The notes beneath the pieces were generated by a model. It saw only the letters and a program-made list of their open reading frames with translations, was not told the origin of the DNA and searched no databases. Shown one piece after another: positions 1-8,421 of a stretch of 64,000 bases of DNA (its first letter is position 1; every line of letters begins with the position of its first letter). The stretch is from contig NZ_QMDV01000001.1 in the NCBI RefSeq assembly GCF_003284895.1, forward strand, positions 771,080 through 835,079, given 5' to 3'. A program made the translations under genes and the position numbers. This DNA is from Pontibacter arcticus (GTDB lineage: Bacteria; Bacteroidota; Bacteroidia; Cytophagales; Hymenobacteraceae).

Positions 1-467
1 TTGGTGCGCGGCACAGCCATACTTCCCTCCTCCGTCACTTCCCGGATCGAGTCTTTGGGTGCTACGGCCACCACACCGTTTCCATACTTGGCGGCGGCTT
101 CGTAAGCAGCTTTTATAATAGTGGTTTCTATAAAAGGCCTCACGCCATCATGCACGGCTACCAGGGCCTCTCCTGTAATAACATCGAGTCCGTTTTTAAC
201 AGAGCCAAACCGGGTAGCGCCACCTGCCACCACCATATGAAACACCTTGAACGCATGTTCTCGACAAAGCTCCCGCCAGGTGTCCAATTGGCTTTCTGGC
301 AATACCACTACCAGTCTTATCGCAGGGTTATAAGTATAAAACTTGTCTATGGTATGCATCAAAATTGGTTTGCCAGCCACTTCTATAAACTGCTTGGGCA
401 GACTTTGCTGCATCCGGCTGCCCGAGCCGCCGGCTACTATAATTGCATATTCTGGGAGTTGCGCCAT
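1..467 (-). CDS. ispD: 2-C-methyl-D-erythritol 4-phosphate cytidylyltransferase, partial
   Basis: Third step of the MEP isoprenoid pathway: transfers CMP from CTP to methylerythritol phosphate, in the cytoplasm. The visible ~155 N-terminal residues start MAQLPEYAIIVAGGSGSRM. They include the nucleotide-binding AGGSGSRM loop, the PKQF motif at about residue 25 and AVHDGVRPF, which corresponds to the family VHDAARP motif. The C-terminal third lies beyond the left edge of the window. The start is the first ATG in the open frame, just inside a non-coding stretch with an inverted repeat. The family assignment is firm; completeness of the gene cannot be judged. Confidence 0.9.
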   Translation of the reverse strand, partial: MAQLPEYAIIVAGGSGSRMQQSLPKQFIEVAGKPILMHTIDKFYTYNPAIRLVVVLPESQLDTWRELCREHAFKVFHMVVAGGATRFGSVKNGLDVITGEALVAVHDGVRPFIETTIIKAAYEAAAKYGNGVVAVAPKDSIREVTEEGSMAVPRT

Positions 468-574
468 GCTGTAAAGTTAGTTTTTTGAGTGCTGAGTTCC
501 GAGTTATGAGTTACGAGTCCAGTATATTATACTTTAATGATGCTTGTATGCTTCGTTATTTTAACAAAAAGCCC

Positions 575-670
575 GATGCTGGTGCGAGCTTGCAGCTCGT
601 ACCCCAATATAATCTGGCAAAAGTGTACCTCTCAGCAAGAAACTACGAGCTGCAAGCTCGCACCAGCATC
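575..670. repeat. Perfect 27-bp inverted repeat (REP-like)
   Basis: Two perfectly complementary 27-bp arms (575-601 and 644-670) are separated by 42 bp. Each arm contains an internal near-palindrome, GAGCTTGCAGCTC. It lies between ispD and queA and is distinct from the terminator at 723-780. It looks like a REP/palindromic intergenic unit; no second copy was seen in this window. Confidence 0.75.
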
Positions 671-722
671 AGTTTGATTTAGCACTAAAATAAATTATCC
701 CGAAAACACAGTGCTACTTGCT

Positions 723-780
723 TATAAAGTATAAAAAAGGCCCCGGTTCTTACGAACCGGGGCCTTTTTTATACTTTATA
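723..780. terminator. Bidirectional intrinsic terminator with 27-bp perfect stem
   Basis: Arms 723-749 and 754-780 are exactly complementary around a TTAC loop. The GC core is followed by a T6 run on both strands, so it can end transcription of queA on the minus strand. The outer part of each arm is formed by a copy of the abundant AAGTATA/TATACTT motif. Confidence 0.85.
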
Positions 781-786
781 AACTTA

Positions 787-1833
787 TCAGATAATCAGCA
801 TTACATCGCCGTAGCTAAAGAAACGGTAATTCTCTTTTACAGCTTCTTCGTACGCTTTCATCACCAGGTCATAACCACCAAAAGCGGCTGTCATCATCAG
901 TAACGTAGATTCCGGCATATGGAAGTTAGTTACCAGTGCGTTTGCGATCTTGAAATCATACGGAGGGAAAATGAAACGATCTGTCCAGCCTTCGTTTGAT
1001 TTTAAGCGGCTGTTAGCCGATACCGATGATTCTAAAGCACGCATGGTAGTAGTACCGATGGCGCAAACACGTTTTTTGCTGTCCAGCGCTTTGTTTACTC
1101 TTTCGGCTGTTTCGCCGGGTACCGAGAAGTTCTCAGAATCCATTTTGTGCTTGGTCAGGTCTTCCACATCTACCGGACGGAACGTGCCCAGGCCAACGTG
1201 CAAGGTTAACGGCGCAATATCAACTCCTTTAATTTCGAGGCGCTTCAGTACTTCTTTTGTAAAGTGCAGGCCGGCAGTTGGTGCAGCAACAGCACCGATA
1301 TTTTTGGCATAAACCGTTTGGTAACGCTCTCTGTCTTCAGGCTCAGCTTCGCGCTTGATGTACTTTGGCAGTGGCGTTTCGCCCAGGTCGTTTATGGTTT
1401 TGTAGAATTCTTCGTCCGGGCCATCAAATAAAAACTTAATGGTACGGCCACGCGATGTGGTATTGTCGATTACTTCAGCTACTAAATCGCTTTCGCCAAA
1501 GTATAACTTGTTGCCAACACGTATTTTACGGGCCGGATCAACGAGCACATCCCACAGGTGAATATCTTTGTTGAGTTCGCGCAGCAGGAAAACTTCAATT
1601 TTAGCGCCGGTTTTCTCTTTATTGCCATACAAACGGGCCGGGAATACCTTGGTATCGTTCACCACCATTACATCGCCATCGTCGAAATACTCCAGGATGT
1701 CTTTAAAGATGCGGTGTTCAATCTTACCACTATCGCGGTGCAGCACCATCATACGGGCTTCGTCGCGGTTCTCGGCAGGGTGTGTGGCAAGCAGGTTTTC
1801 CGGAAGTTCGAATCTAAATTCGGATAATTTCAT
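787..1833 (-). CDS. queA: S-adenosylmethionine:tRNA ribosyltransferase-isomerase
   Basis: Converts preQ1 at the wobble position of tRNA to epoxyqueuosine using the ribosyl group of S-adenosylmethionine; cytoplasmic queuosine pathway. The 348-residue length is normal for the family. Recognised blocks include [16 protein letters not shown] near the N-terminus, [11 protein letters not shown] in the middle, [11 protein letters not shown], and [13 protein letters not shown] near the C-terminus. The start [20 protein letters not shown] matches the usual family N-terminus. It appears monocistronic, with a strong terminator immediately after the stop. No other queuosine gene is in the window. Confidence 0.96.
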   Translation of the reverse strand: MKLSEFRFELPENLLATHPAENRDEARMMVLHRDSGKIEHRIFKDILEYFDDGDVMVVNDTKVFPARLYGNKEKTGAKIEVFLLRELNKDIHLWDVLVDPARKIRVGNKLYFGESDLVAEVIDNTTSRGRTIKFLFDGPDEEFYKTINDLGETPLPKYIKREAEPEDRERYQTVYAKNIGAVAAPTAGLHFTKEVLKRLEIKGVDIAPLTLHVGLGTFRPVDVEDLTKHKMDSENFSVPGETAERVNKALDSKKRVCAIGTTTMRALESSVSANSRLKSNEGWTDRFIFPPYDFKIANALVTNFHMPESTLLMMTAAFGGYDLVMKAYEEAVKENYRFFSYGDVMLII

Positions 1834-2031
1834 AAATTTAATATTACGGTATTAAACGCAGTAGCAAGGTGTTAATGACACTTTCAGGCTAAAAACTGAG
1901 CTGCAGGCACCTATTAACAAATTGCTGAGTAAAATCAAAAAATCAAAACGCAAATTTACTTAGTTTGGCTGAATTATTATTACTTTTAACAAAATTAGTT
2001 GTGCACCACTTCAGCTTACCCTTCCAGCAAG

Positions 2032-3276
2032 ATGATCTACCTGCGTTTAGTAATAGAAAGTTTCCGGTTTGCCTGGCAGGCCCTGCAGTCTAATGTGCTG
2101 CGCACTACGCTTTCCTTATTAGGTGTTACGATCGGAATTTTTGCCATTATCTCTGTTTTTACCCTCGTAGACTCGCTGGAGCGTAATGTGCGCGATAGTA
2201 TGAGCTTTATTGGAGACAAAGTATTGTATGTGGAGAAATGGCCCTGGTCTTTTGGGGGCAGCTATCCGTGGTGGAAATATTTCCAGCGGCCGGAGCCAAC
2301 CGAATACGAATACAGGCAACTTGCCCGTAATCTGACCAACGATGCCGGTGTTACCATCACATCAACAAAAGGCAGTGCCACTTTAAAGTATAAAAACAAC
2401 AGTATCTCGGATGCTTCTATCTCCGGGGTAACCTTTGATTATAACAAAGTAATAGAAGTGCCCGTGGAAACCGGCCGTTACTTTGTGCAGCAGGAAACAG
2501 ACGCTGCCCGCAACGTAGCCATTATTGGTTCTGAGATAGCGACCTCCCTTTTTCCGCAGCAATCCCCGATCGGACAGCAATTTAAAGTAGCCGGTCAGAA
2601 ATTTACGGTTATCGGGGTGCTAAAAAAACAGGGAGAGAACATGTTTGGCATTACGCTGGATAACCAGGCGCTGGTGCCTTTCGGGGCTTTCTCTAAAATG
2701 TATGACACCGGCCCGCAAGGAATTGGAAATCAGATTGCTATAAAAGGCATTGAATCTGACATTGGCCTGCAGGAACTGGAATATGAAGTGCGCGGCACCA
2801 TGCGTAACATACGTGGTACCCGCCCCCGCGACGACGACAGCTTCGCGATTAACCGCCCGGAAATGGCCACGCAGGCTATCTCGGGTTTCTTTAGCGTGGT
2901 GGGCCTGGCCGGCTGGGTAATTGGTGGTTTTGCTATTTTGGTAGGTGGTTTTGGTATTGCCAACATCATGTTCGTGTCGGTAAAAGAGCGTACCAACATC
3001 ATCGGTATTCAGAAATCGCTGGGCGCTAAAAACTATTTTATCCTTTTCCAGTTCTTGTTCGAGTCTGTTTTCCTGAGTGTGCTGGGCGGCGGCTTCGGCA
3101 TCCTGCTGGTGTTCCTGCTCACCCTGATTCCGCAGGATGCGATGGAGATAACACTATCGGCAGGTAACATTATACTTGGTCTTGGCGTATCGGCGGTGAT
3201 AGGTATGCTTTCGGGTATTATACCAGCCGTAATGGCTTCCAATTTAGACCCAGTTGTCGCCATCCGATCCAAATAA
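2032..3276 (+). CDS. FtsX/MacB-type ABC transporter permease
   Basis: Membrane subunit of an ABC system of the MacB/FtsX superfamily. It has an N-terminal transmembrane helix at about residues 10-35, then a long periplasmic MacB-type domain up to about residue 280, then three C-terminal transmembrane helices. The conserved cytoplasmic loop KERTNIIGIQKSLGAK lies between the first two of these. The ATG at 2032 is preferred; an in-frame TTG at 1999 would add 11 non-hydrophobic residues. No ATPase or adaptor gene is adjacent, so its partner must be encoded elsewhere. The substrate (efflux or lipoprotein-related) cannot be told from sequence. Confidence 0.85.
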   Translation: MIYLRLVIESFRFAWQALQSNVLRTTLSLLGVTIGIFAIISVFTLVDSLERNVRDSMSFIGDKVLYVEKWPWSFGGSYPWWKYFQRPEPTEYEYRQLARNLTNDAGVTITSTKGSATLKYKNNSISDASISGVTFDYNKVIEVPVETGRYFVQQETDAARNVAIIGSEIATSLFPQQSPIGQQFKVAGQKFTVIGVLKKQGENMFGITLDNQALVPFGAFSKMYDTGPQGIGNQIAIKGIESDIGLQELEYEVRGTMRNIRGTRPRDDDSFAINRPEMATQAISGFFSVVGLAGWVIGGFAILVGGFGIANIMFVSVKERTNIIGIQKSLGAKNYFILFQFLFESVFLSVLGGGFGILLVFLLTLIPQDAMEITLSAGNIILGLGVSAVIGMLSGIIPAVMASNLDPVVAIRSK

Positions 3277-3361
3277 ACTGCATTTATACGTTACCCTTTT
3301 AGTTATAACTTTTGCCTGCTCTTTTAGTATAGCAGGCAGCATTTAAATTTTTACGATGATG

Positions 3362-3384
3362 TGTGCCTTTACATGAAAGGCACA
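3362..3384 (+). promoter_or_regulatory. Perfect 9-bp hairpin in the 5' leader of the LOG gene
   Basis: TGTGCCTTT and AAAGGCACA pair perfectly around a 5-nt loop, ending 20 nt before the ATG at 3405. There is no T-run after it, so it is not a classic terminator. It could be a leader structure or operator; function unknown. Confidence 0.5.
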
Positions 3385-3404
3385 AAGGAGCTTTACTCCT
3401 GCTG

Positions 3405-4283
3405 ATGAAGATGAATATTATGAAGAAATTAAGAAAAACCAGCAAAACCAAACTCAACGACGAGTCTCAGAACACGGGCAGCGGCCAGACCATTATACAG
3501 CCTGATATCAACGACAACAAAGCCAAATCTATCACAGATCTGCGCGAAAGCGGCCAGGTAACAGCCCCTCCTGCCTCAGAAGAAGATATTAAGATCAGAC
3601 AGGCTTTTGTAGACAAAGACTGGAACGAGATCAAGATTGCCGACTCATGGCAGATCTTTAAGGTGATGGCCGAGTTTGTGGATGGCTTCGAGAAGCTAGG
3701 TAAAATTGGCCCGTGCGTTTCTATTTTCGGTTCTGCCCGCACCAAAGCAGACAACAATTACTACATCATGGCCGAAGAAATTGCCGCTAAACTGGTACGC
3801 CACGGCTATGGCGTTATCACAGGTGGTGGCCCGGGCATTATGGAAGCCGGTAACAAAGGAGCGCACTCCGAAGGCGGTAAATCGGTAGGCCTGAACATAC
3901 AGTTACCATTCGAGCAGTTCAACAACATTTACATCGATGCCGATAAGCTAATCAACTTCGATTACTTTTTCGTGCGCAAAGTAATGTTTGTGAAGTATGC
4001 GCAGGGCTTTATCGTAATGCCAGGTGGTTTCGGTACGCTTGATGAGCTGTTCGAAGCGATCACGCTGATCCAGACACGCAAAATTGGCGCGTTCCCGATT
4101 GTGCTGGTAGGCCGCTCGTACTGGGAAGGCTTGTTCAAGTGGATCGAAGACGTGATGCTGAACGTGGAAAACAACATCCACAAAGAAGACTTAGACCTGG
4201 TACACATCGTAGACGATGCCACCGAAGCTGTTAAGATCATCGACGACTTTTATGGTAAATACCTGCTGTCTCCAAACTTTTAA
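3405..4283 (+). CDS. LOG-family protein (TIGR00730), Rossmann-fold nucleotide hydrolase
   Basis: LOG-type proteins hydrolyse nucleoside 5'-monophosphates (cytokinin riboside or AMP phosphoribohydrolase); bacterial roles vary. The signatures are clear: GGGPGIMEAGNKGA near residue 140 and PGGFGTLDELFEA near residue 206, the second being the PGGxGTxxE active-site motif. The first ~60 residues are polar, Lys/Asp/Gln-rich and probably disordered, an extension beyond the usual ~190-residue core. The start is uncertain: ATGs at 3405, 3411 and 3420 are all in frame. A hairpin precedes the start and a terminator follows at 4307-4341. Confidence 0.85.
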   Translation: MKMNIMKKLRKTSKTKLNDESQNTGSGQTIIQPDINDNKAKSITDLRESGQVTAPPASEEDIKIRQAFVDKDWNEIKIADSWQIFKVMAEFVDGFEKLGKIGPCVSIFGSARTKADNNYYIMAEEIAAKLVRHGYGVITGGGPGIMEAGNKGAHSEGGKSVGLNIQLPFEQFNNIYIDADKLINFDYFFVRKVMFVKYAQGFIVMPGGFGTLDELFEAITLIQTRKIGAFPIVLVGRSYWEGLFKWIEDVMLNVENNIHKEDLDLVHIVDDATEAVKIIDDFYGKYLLSPNF

Positions 4284-4306
4284 GGTATTTATACTTTATA
4301 CTTCAA

Positions 4307-4341
4307 AGCAGGCTCTCTATGCAGAGGGCCTGCTTTTTTTG
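4307..4341 (+). terminator. Intrinsic terminator after the LOG gene
   Basis: A 12-bp stem (4307-4318 with 4323-4334, one G-U pair), an ATGC loop and a T7 tract. Two overlapping TATACTT motifs lie directly upstream. Confidence 0.8.
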
Positions 4342-4510
4342 TGTTTATACTTCTTCATCCAGCCTAAAGCCCATATAGCTTTCTTCTTGTTATGCATCTG
4401 GCAGTAAGCAGACTTATACTTCAAACAAACTGTATTTACCTAAACCTATTGCTCGAAAAAGCTGTTAAGAAGGGTTGGCACATTACCATCGTAAAGCGCC
4501 GGCATTTTTG

Positions 4511-4518
4511 TACATTTG
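4511..4518 (+). promoter_or_regulatory. Candidate Bacteroidota -7 element for uvrA
   Basis: TACATTTG matches the TAnnTTTG -7 consensus and lies 25 nt before the uvrA ATG. No well-placed -33 TTG was found, so this is tentative. Confidence 0.3.
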
Positions 4519-4542
4519 CTATTTAAAATCAACGCACCCCGG

Positions 4543-7422
4543 ATGGCTTTTAACCAGGCACAAGAGAACAACACAGGCACTGCTATCGCTTCTATGAACG
4601 GAGACGTACAACAGATCGAAGTATACGGTGCCCGAGAACATAACTTAAAAAACGTATCACTCACTTTGCCACGCTATAAGCTGGTTGTCTTTACTGGCAT
4701 CAGTGGGTCGGGCAAATCGTCGCTGGCTTTCGATACCATTTATGCCGAAGGGCAGCGACGCTACATGGAAACTTTCTCGGCTTACGCCCGCTCGTTTATG
4801 GGTGGCCTCGAACGGCCCGATGTAGATAAGATCGAAGGACTGTCGCCGGTCATTTCTATCGAGCAGAAAACCACCAGCCGTAACCCGCGTTCTACCGTGG
4901 GCACCATCACCGAAATTTATGACTTTATGCGTTTGCTGTGGGCACGTACCGCCGAAGCGTTCAGTTATGAGACCGGCGAAAAAATGGTACGCCAGAGCGA
5001 CGAGCAGATCGTAAATTTTGTACTGGATAATTTCAACGAAAAGCGCCTGGTTATACTTGCGCCCGTAGTAAAAGGCCGTAAAGGACACTACCGCGAGCTC
5101 TTCCAGCAGATACTTAAAATGGGTTTCCTGCGGGCTCGTATAGATGGCGAACTGGTAGAGATAACGCCTAAAATGCAGGTAGACCGCTACAAGATTCACG
5201 ACATCGAAATTGTGATCGATAAAATTGTAGTGAAAGAAGAAGACCGCTACCGTTTATCAAGCTCTATCCAGAATGCACTGACGCACGGCAAAGGCACTAC
5301 CCTGATACTGGATGTAGATGCCGACAAAACGCATTTCTTCTCGCGCCACCTCATGGACCCCGCTACCGGTATTGCCTACGATGATCCGGCTCCGAATTCA
5401 TTTTCTTTTAACTCACCGTATGGTGCCTGCCCGGTTTGTAATGGTTTAGGTGAGATACAGGAAATAAGCGAGGAAAGCATCATCCCGGACAAGAATCTAA
5501 GTATACGCCGTGGTGGCATTGCGCCGCTGGGCGAGTACCGCGATATCTGGATTTTCAAGCAGATCGAAGCGTTGTTCAAGCATTTTAAAGTATCGGTTGC
5601 GACGCCGCTGAAAGATTTGCCTGCCGAGGTAATGAAGGTGTTACTCTATGGTCTGGAAGAAGACCTGGAAGTGAACACTAAAAAAGGCAACTATATTATC
5701 GAATTCGAAGGCATTGTCAACTTCCTGAAAGGCCAGATGGAATCTGATTCGGAAGGCATACGCGCCTGGATAGAAGATTATACCCAAACGACTACCTGCC
5801 CCGAGTGCAACGGCTACCGCCTCAAAAAGGAATCGCTTCACTTTAAAATAGACGGCAAAAACATAGGCGAAATTTCGGTACTCGATATTAAAAAACTGGC
5901 TACCTGGTTTAACAACCTCGAAGACAGAATAAGCGAACGCCAGAACGTAATCGCCAAAGAACTGCTGAAAGAAATTCGCAAGCGCATTGGTTTCCTGCTG
6001 GATGTTGGTTTGGATTACCTGAGTTTGCACCGCCCTGTACGTACGCTTTCGGGTGGCGAAAGCCAGCGCATACGTTTGGCCACGCAGATAGGAACGCAGC
6101 TGGTGGGTGTGCTTTACATCATGGATGAACCAAGTATAGGCCTGCACCAGCGCGACAACGAACGTCTCATAAATGCGCTAAAAGAACTCCGCGATCTGGG
6201 TAACTCCATTATTGTTGTAGAGCACGACAAGGATATGATCCTACAATCGGATTATGTGGTTGATATTGGCCCGGGTGCAGGTATACACGGTGGAAATGTG
6301 GTAACAGCCGGCACACCGGAAGAGATGATGAATGCCGGCACCACCACCGCCGATTTCCTGAGTAACCGACGCGGCATTCAGGTTCCACGTGTAAAGCGCA
6401 CGGGCACAGGCGAAATACTCCGCTTATCAGGAGCTACAGGCAATAACCTGAAAAATGTGACGCTGGAGATTCCGTTGGGCAAGATGGTGTGTGTAACCGG
6501 CGTTTCAGGCAGTGGCAAATCTTCACTCATACACGATACGCTGTATCCTATCCTGAACACCTACTTTTTCCGGGCCAAGCGCGAACCGCTTCCTTACAAA
6601 AAAATAGAAGGCCTCGAGAAAATTGATAAAGTGATTGAAGTAGATCAGTCGCCGATTGGCCGCACGCCACGCTCAAACCCAGCCACGTATACCGGCGTTT
6701 TCACGGACATTCGTACATTGTTTGCGCAGCTGCCGGAAGCCAAGATCAGGGGGTATACGCCGGGCCGCTTCTCGTTTAACGTGAAAGGTGGCCGCTGCGA
6801 AGCGTGCCAGGGAGCCGGTATGCGCACCATCGAAATGAATTTCCTGCCGGATGTTTACGTGCCCTGCGAAGTATGCAAAGGCAAACGCTACAACCGCGAA
6901 ACGCTGGAAGTACGCTTTAAAGGCAAAAGTATAACCGACGTGTTGGACATGACGGTGGAGCAGGCCGTAGACTTTTTCGAGAGCCAGCCACGTATTCTGC
7001 GACGCATCCAGACGTTATTTGAAGTTGGTCTGGGCTATGTAACGCTCGGGCAACAGGCCACTACCTTGTCGGGTGGCGAGGCGCAGCGTGTAAAACTGGC
7101 AACCGAGTTATCGAAAAAAGATACTGGTCAGACCTTATACATTCTGGATGAGCCCACAACCGGACTCCATTTCCAGGACATCGAACACCTGACCGAAGTA
7201 TTGCACAAGCTCACCAATAAAGGTAATACCGTGCTGATCATCGAACACAACCTCGATTTGATCAAAATTGCAGACCATATCATTGATATTGGCCCGGAAG
7301 GTGGCGATGCCGGTGGTACAATTGTAGCGCAGGGCACGCCCGAGGAAGTGGCTGCAACAGGCTTAGGTTATACTTCCCGCTTCCTTAAAGAAGAACTGAG
7401 TACCAGCCACTACATAGAGTAA
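4543..7422 (+). CDS. uvrA: Excinuclease ABC subunit A
   Basis: DNA-damage recognition ATPase of nucleotide excision repair, which loads UvrB at lesions. Two ABC ATPase halves are complete. The first has Walker A GISGSGKSS near residue 52, signature LSGGESQRIRLA and Walker B VLYIMDEPSIGLH. The second has GVSGSGKSS, LSGGEAQRVKLA and LYILDEPTTGLH. Zinc-binding CxxC pairs occur as CPVCNGLGE, CPECNGYR and in the CEACQGAG...CEVCKGKRYN block. The ATG at 4543 gives 959 residues, normal for UvrA; an upstream TTG at 4516 overlaps the candidate promoter and is rejected. A terminator follows directly. Confidence 0.97.
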   Translation: MAFNQAQENNTGTAIASMNGDVQQIEVYGAREHNLKNVSLTLPRYKLVVFTGISGSGKSSLAFDTIYAEGQRRYMETFSAYARSFMGGLERPDVDKIEGLSPVISIEQKTTSRNPRSTVGTITEIYDFMRLLWARTAEAFSYETGEKMVRQSDEQIVNFVLDNFNEKRLVILAPVVKGRKGHYRELFQQILKMGFLRARIDGELVEITPKMQVDRYKIHDIEIVIDKIVVKEEDRYRLSSSIQNALTHGKGTTLILDVDADKTHFFSRHLMDPATGIAYDDPAPNSFSFNSPYGACPVCNGLGEIQEISEESIIPDKNLSIRRGGIAPLGEYRDIWIFKQIEALFKHFKVSVATPLKDLPAEVMKVLLYGLEEDLEVNTKKGNYIIEFEGIVNFLKGQMESDSEGIRAWIEDYTQTTTCPECNGYRLKKESLHFKIDGKNIGEISVLDIKKLATWFNNLEDRISERQNVIAKELLKEIRKRIGFLLDVGLDYLSLHRPVRTLSGGESQRIRLATQIGTQLVGVLYIMDEPSIGLHQRDNERLINALKELRDLGNSIIVVEHDKDMILQSDYVVDIGPGAGIHGGNVVTAGTPEEMMNAGTTTADFLSNRRGIQVPRVKRTGTGEILRLSGATGNNLKNVTLEIPLGKMVCVTGVSGSGKSSLIHDTLYPILNTYFFRAKREPLPYKKIEGLEKIDKVIEVDQSPIGRTPRSNPATYTGVFTDIRTLFAQLPEAKIRGYTPGRFSFNVKGGRCEACQGAGMRTIEMNFLPDVYVPCEVCKGKRYNRETLEVRFKGKSITDVLDMTVEQAVDFFESQPRILRRIQTLFEVGLGYVTLGQQATTLSGGEAQRVKLATELSKKDTGQTLYILDEPTTGLHFQDIEHLTEVLHKLTNKGNTVLIIEHNLDLIKIADHIIDIGPEGGDAGGTIVAQGTPEEVAATGLGYTSRFLKEELSTSHYIE

Positions 7423-7444
7423 GTACTGCATTCTTTATACTTTG

Positions 7445-7484
7445 AAAAAAGCCGCAACCATACTTTATGGCTGCGGCTTTTTTT
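7445..7484 (+). terminator. Intrinsic terminator after uvrA
   Basis: A GCCGCA...TGCGGC stem extended by A/T pairs (one mismatch), followed by a T8 run. Confidence 0.85.
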
Positions 7485-7529
7485 TGATTTTGGTGTGCTT
7501 TGGATTTGTAATCAGAAAGTATAAACTGT

Positions 7530-7680
7530 GAAGCTGTTTAGAGTTTTTAAACAAAAAAATTACTGCGGCCCTTGCTGTGTGTTTTCACCAGCAAGCTCCT
7601 GTTGGTTAAAGTATAGTTGTCGGTGAAAACACCAACAGCGGCGGATTGAGGCGCTATAATTGAAAACTCTAAACAGCTTC
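7530..7680. repeat. Nested inverted repeat containing copy 1 of an ~80-bp stem-loop repeat
   Basis: An outer perfect 18-bp inverted repeat (7530-7547 / 7663-7680) encloses copy 1 (7565-7643) of an intergenic repeat also found at 14915-15003 and 28931-29006. The core is GCCCTTGCTG, then a GTGTTTTCACC arm (7579-7589) that pairs perfectly with GGTGAAAACAC (7622-7632). No open frame is shared by the copies. This fills most of the 342-bp gap between uvrA and the DUF4142 genes. Confidence 0.7.
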
Positions 7681-7764
7681 TGTTTTATACTTCATTAAGC
7701 TGCAATCAGAAGCGTCAATATTATTTCAAACATAAACCGCTAAAGTATAAAGAATGGCTTTTCT

Positions 7765-8337
7765 CTAAATGTTGTCGATTGATTCGGCCAGGCGCTCGGA
7801 GCTGGCTAAGTGTTGCTCTATAAGCGGAACCTGCCTGGAGGCATACTGTTTTACTTCCATTACCTTGCCGTTAGCCGCCATATCTTTGTACCTGGCCAAT
7901 AGTTTTTCGTGTTGCTCTACCATCTCTTTGATATAAGCCAGATCAAAGGCAATGCCTGTTTTATCGTTTATATCCTGGTAACTATTCTGCTGGGCGTTGC
8001 CAAGGGTGGAAGGCAGCACAAAATCAGCAGTTGAGGCTAATTGCCGCAGTTCTTCCAGCATTTGCAGGTGGGCCTGCTGCATTTGCTGCGACAAGCCTTT
8101 TACTTCGGGACTAACCGCTTTTTCAGAAGCTGCCTGTGCCAGTTGTTCCTGCAGCATCAGCACACTGGCTGTTTCAGCTACAAATAAAGCATCGTTTTCC
8201 ATGCCCTTCACACCGGCCTGCTCAAATTGTTGTACGCTCTGGTCTGCTGCCTCTTGTATGCTGTCGTTAGAACTACAGCCTGCGCTGCCGAGCATTATCC
8301 CTAAAAAGAAAGTATAAAGTATAGCTTTTGCCATCAT
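7765..8337 (-). CDS. DUF4142 lipoprotein, second of a tandem pair
   Basis: A 190-residue predicted lipoprotein. The hydrophobic signal ends in the lipobox LGSAGC, so it should be exported and lipidated. The mature part is the all-helical DUF4142 (ferritin-like four-helix) fold, rich in Gln, Glu and Ala, with helical blocks such as QQAHLQMLEELRQL. The molecular function of DUF4142 is unknown; members are often stress-associated. The start at 8337 is chosen because the signal peptide begins there; the 23 residues upstream in frame are not signal-like. It lies 84 bp downstream of a paralogue in the same orientation, with a hairpin between them. Confidence 0.8.
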   Translation of the reverse strand: MMAKAILYTFFLGIMLGSAGCSSNDSIQEAADQSVQQFEQAGVKGMENDALFVAETASVLMLQEQLAQAASEKAVSPEVKGLSQQMQQAHLQMLEELRQLASTADFVLPSTLGNAQQNSYQDINDKTGIAFDLAYIKEMVEQHEKLLARYKDMAANGKVMEVKQYASRQVPLIEQHLASSERLAESIDNI

Positions 8338-8360
8338 AGATGAGTTTATAAAATTAAAAA

Positions 8361-8394
8361 AAGCACCTGCAAGTTTATACTTACAGATGCTTTC
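8361..8394 (-). terminator. Intrinsic terminator between the two DUF4142 genes
   Basis: On the minus strand GCATCTGTAAG pairs with CTTGCAGGTGC (two G-U pairs), followed by a T-run. It overlaps the leader of the downstream gene, so the pair is probably only partly co-transcribed. Confidence 0.6.
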
Positions 8395-8421
8395 TATAGT
8401 TATCAAAACCTTTTAACAGGC

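Noticed and set aside
4657..5199. 180-residue open frame on the minus strand inside uvrA
   Set aside because: It overlaps the well-supported UvrA gene, shows no domain or signal and follows uvrA codon structure in reverse.
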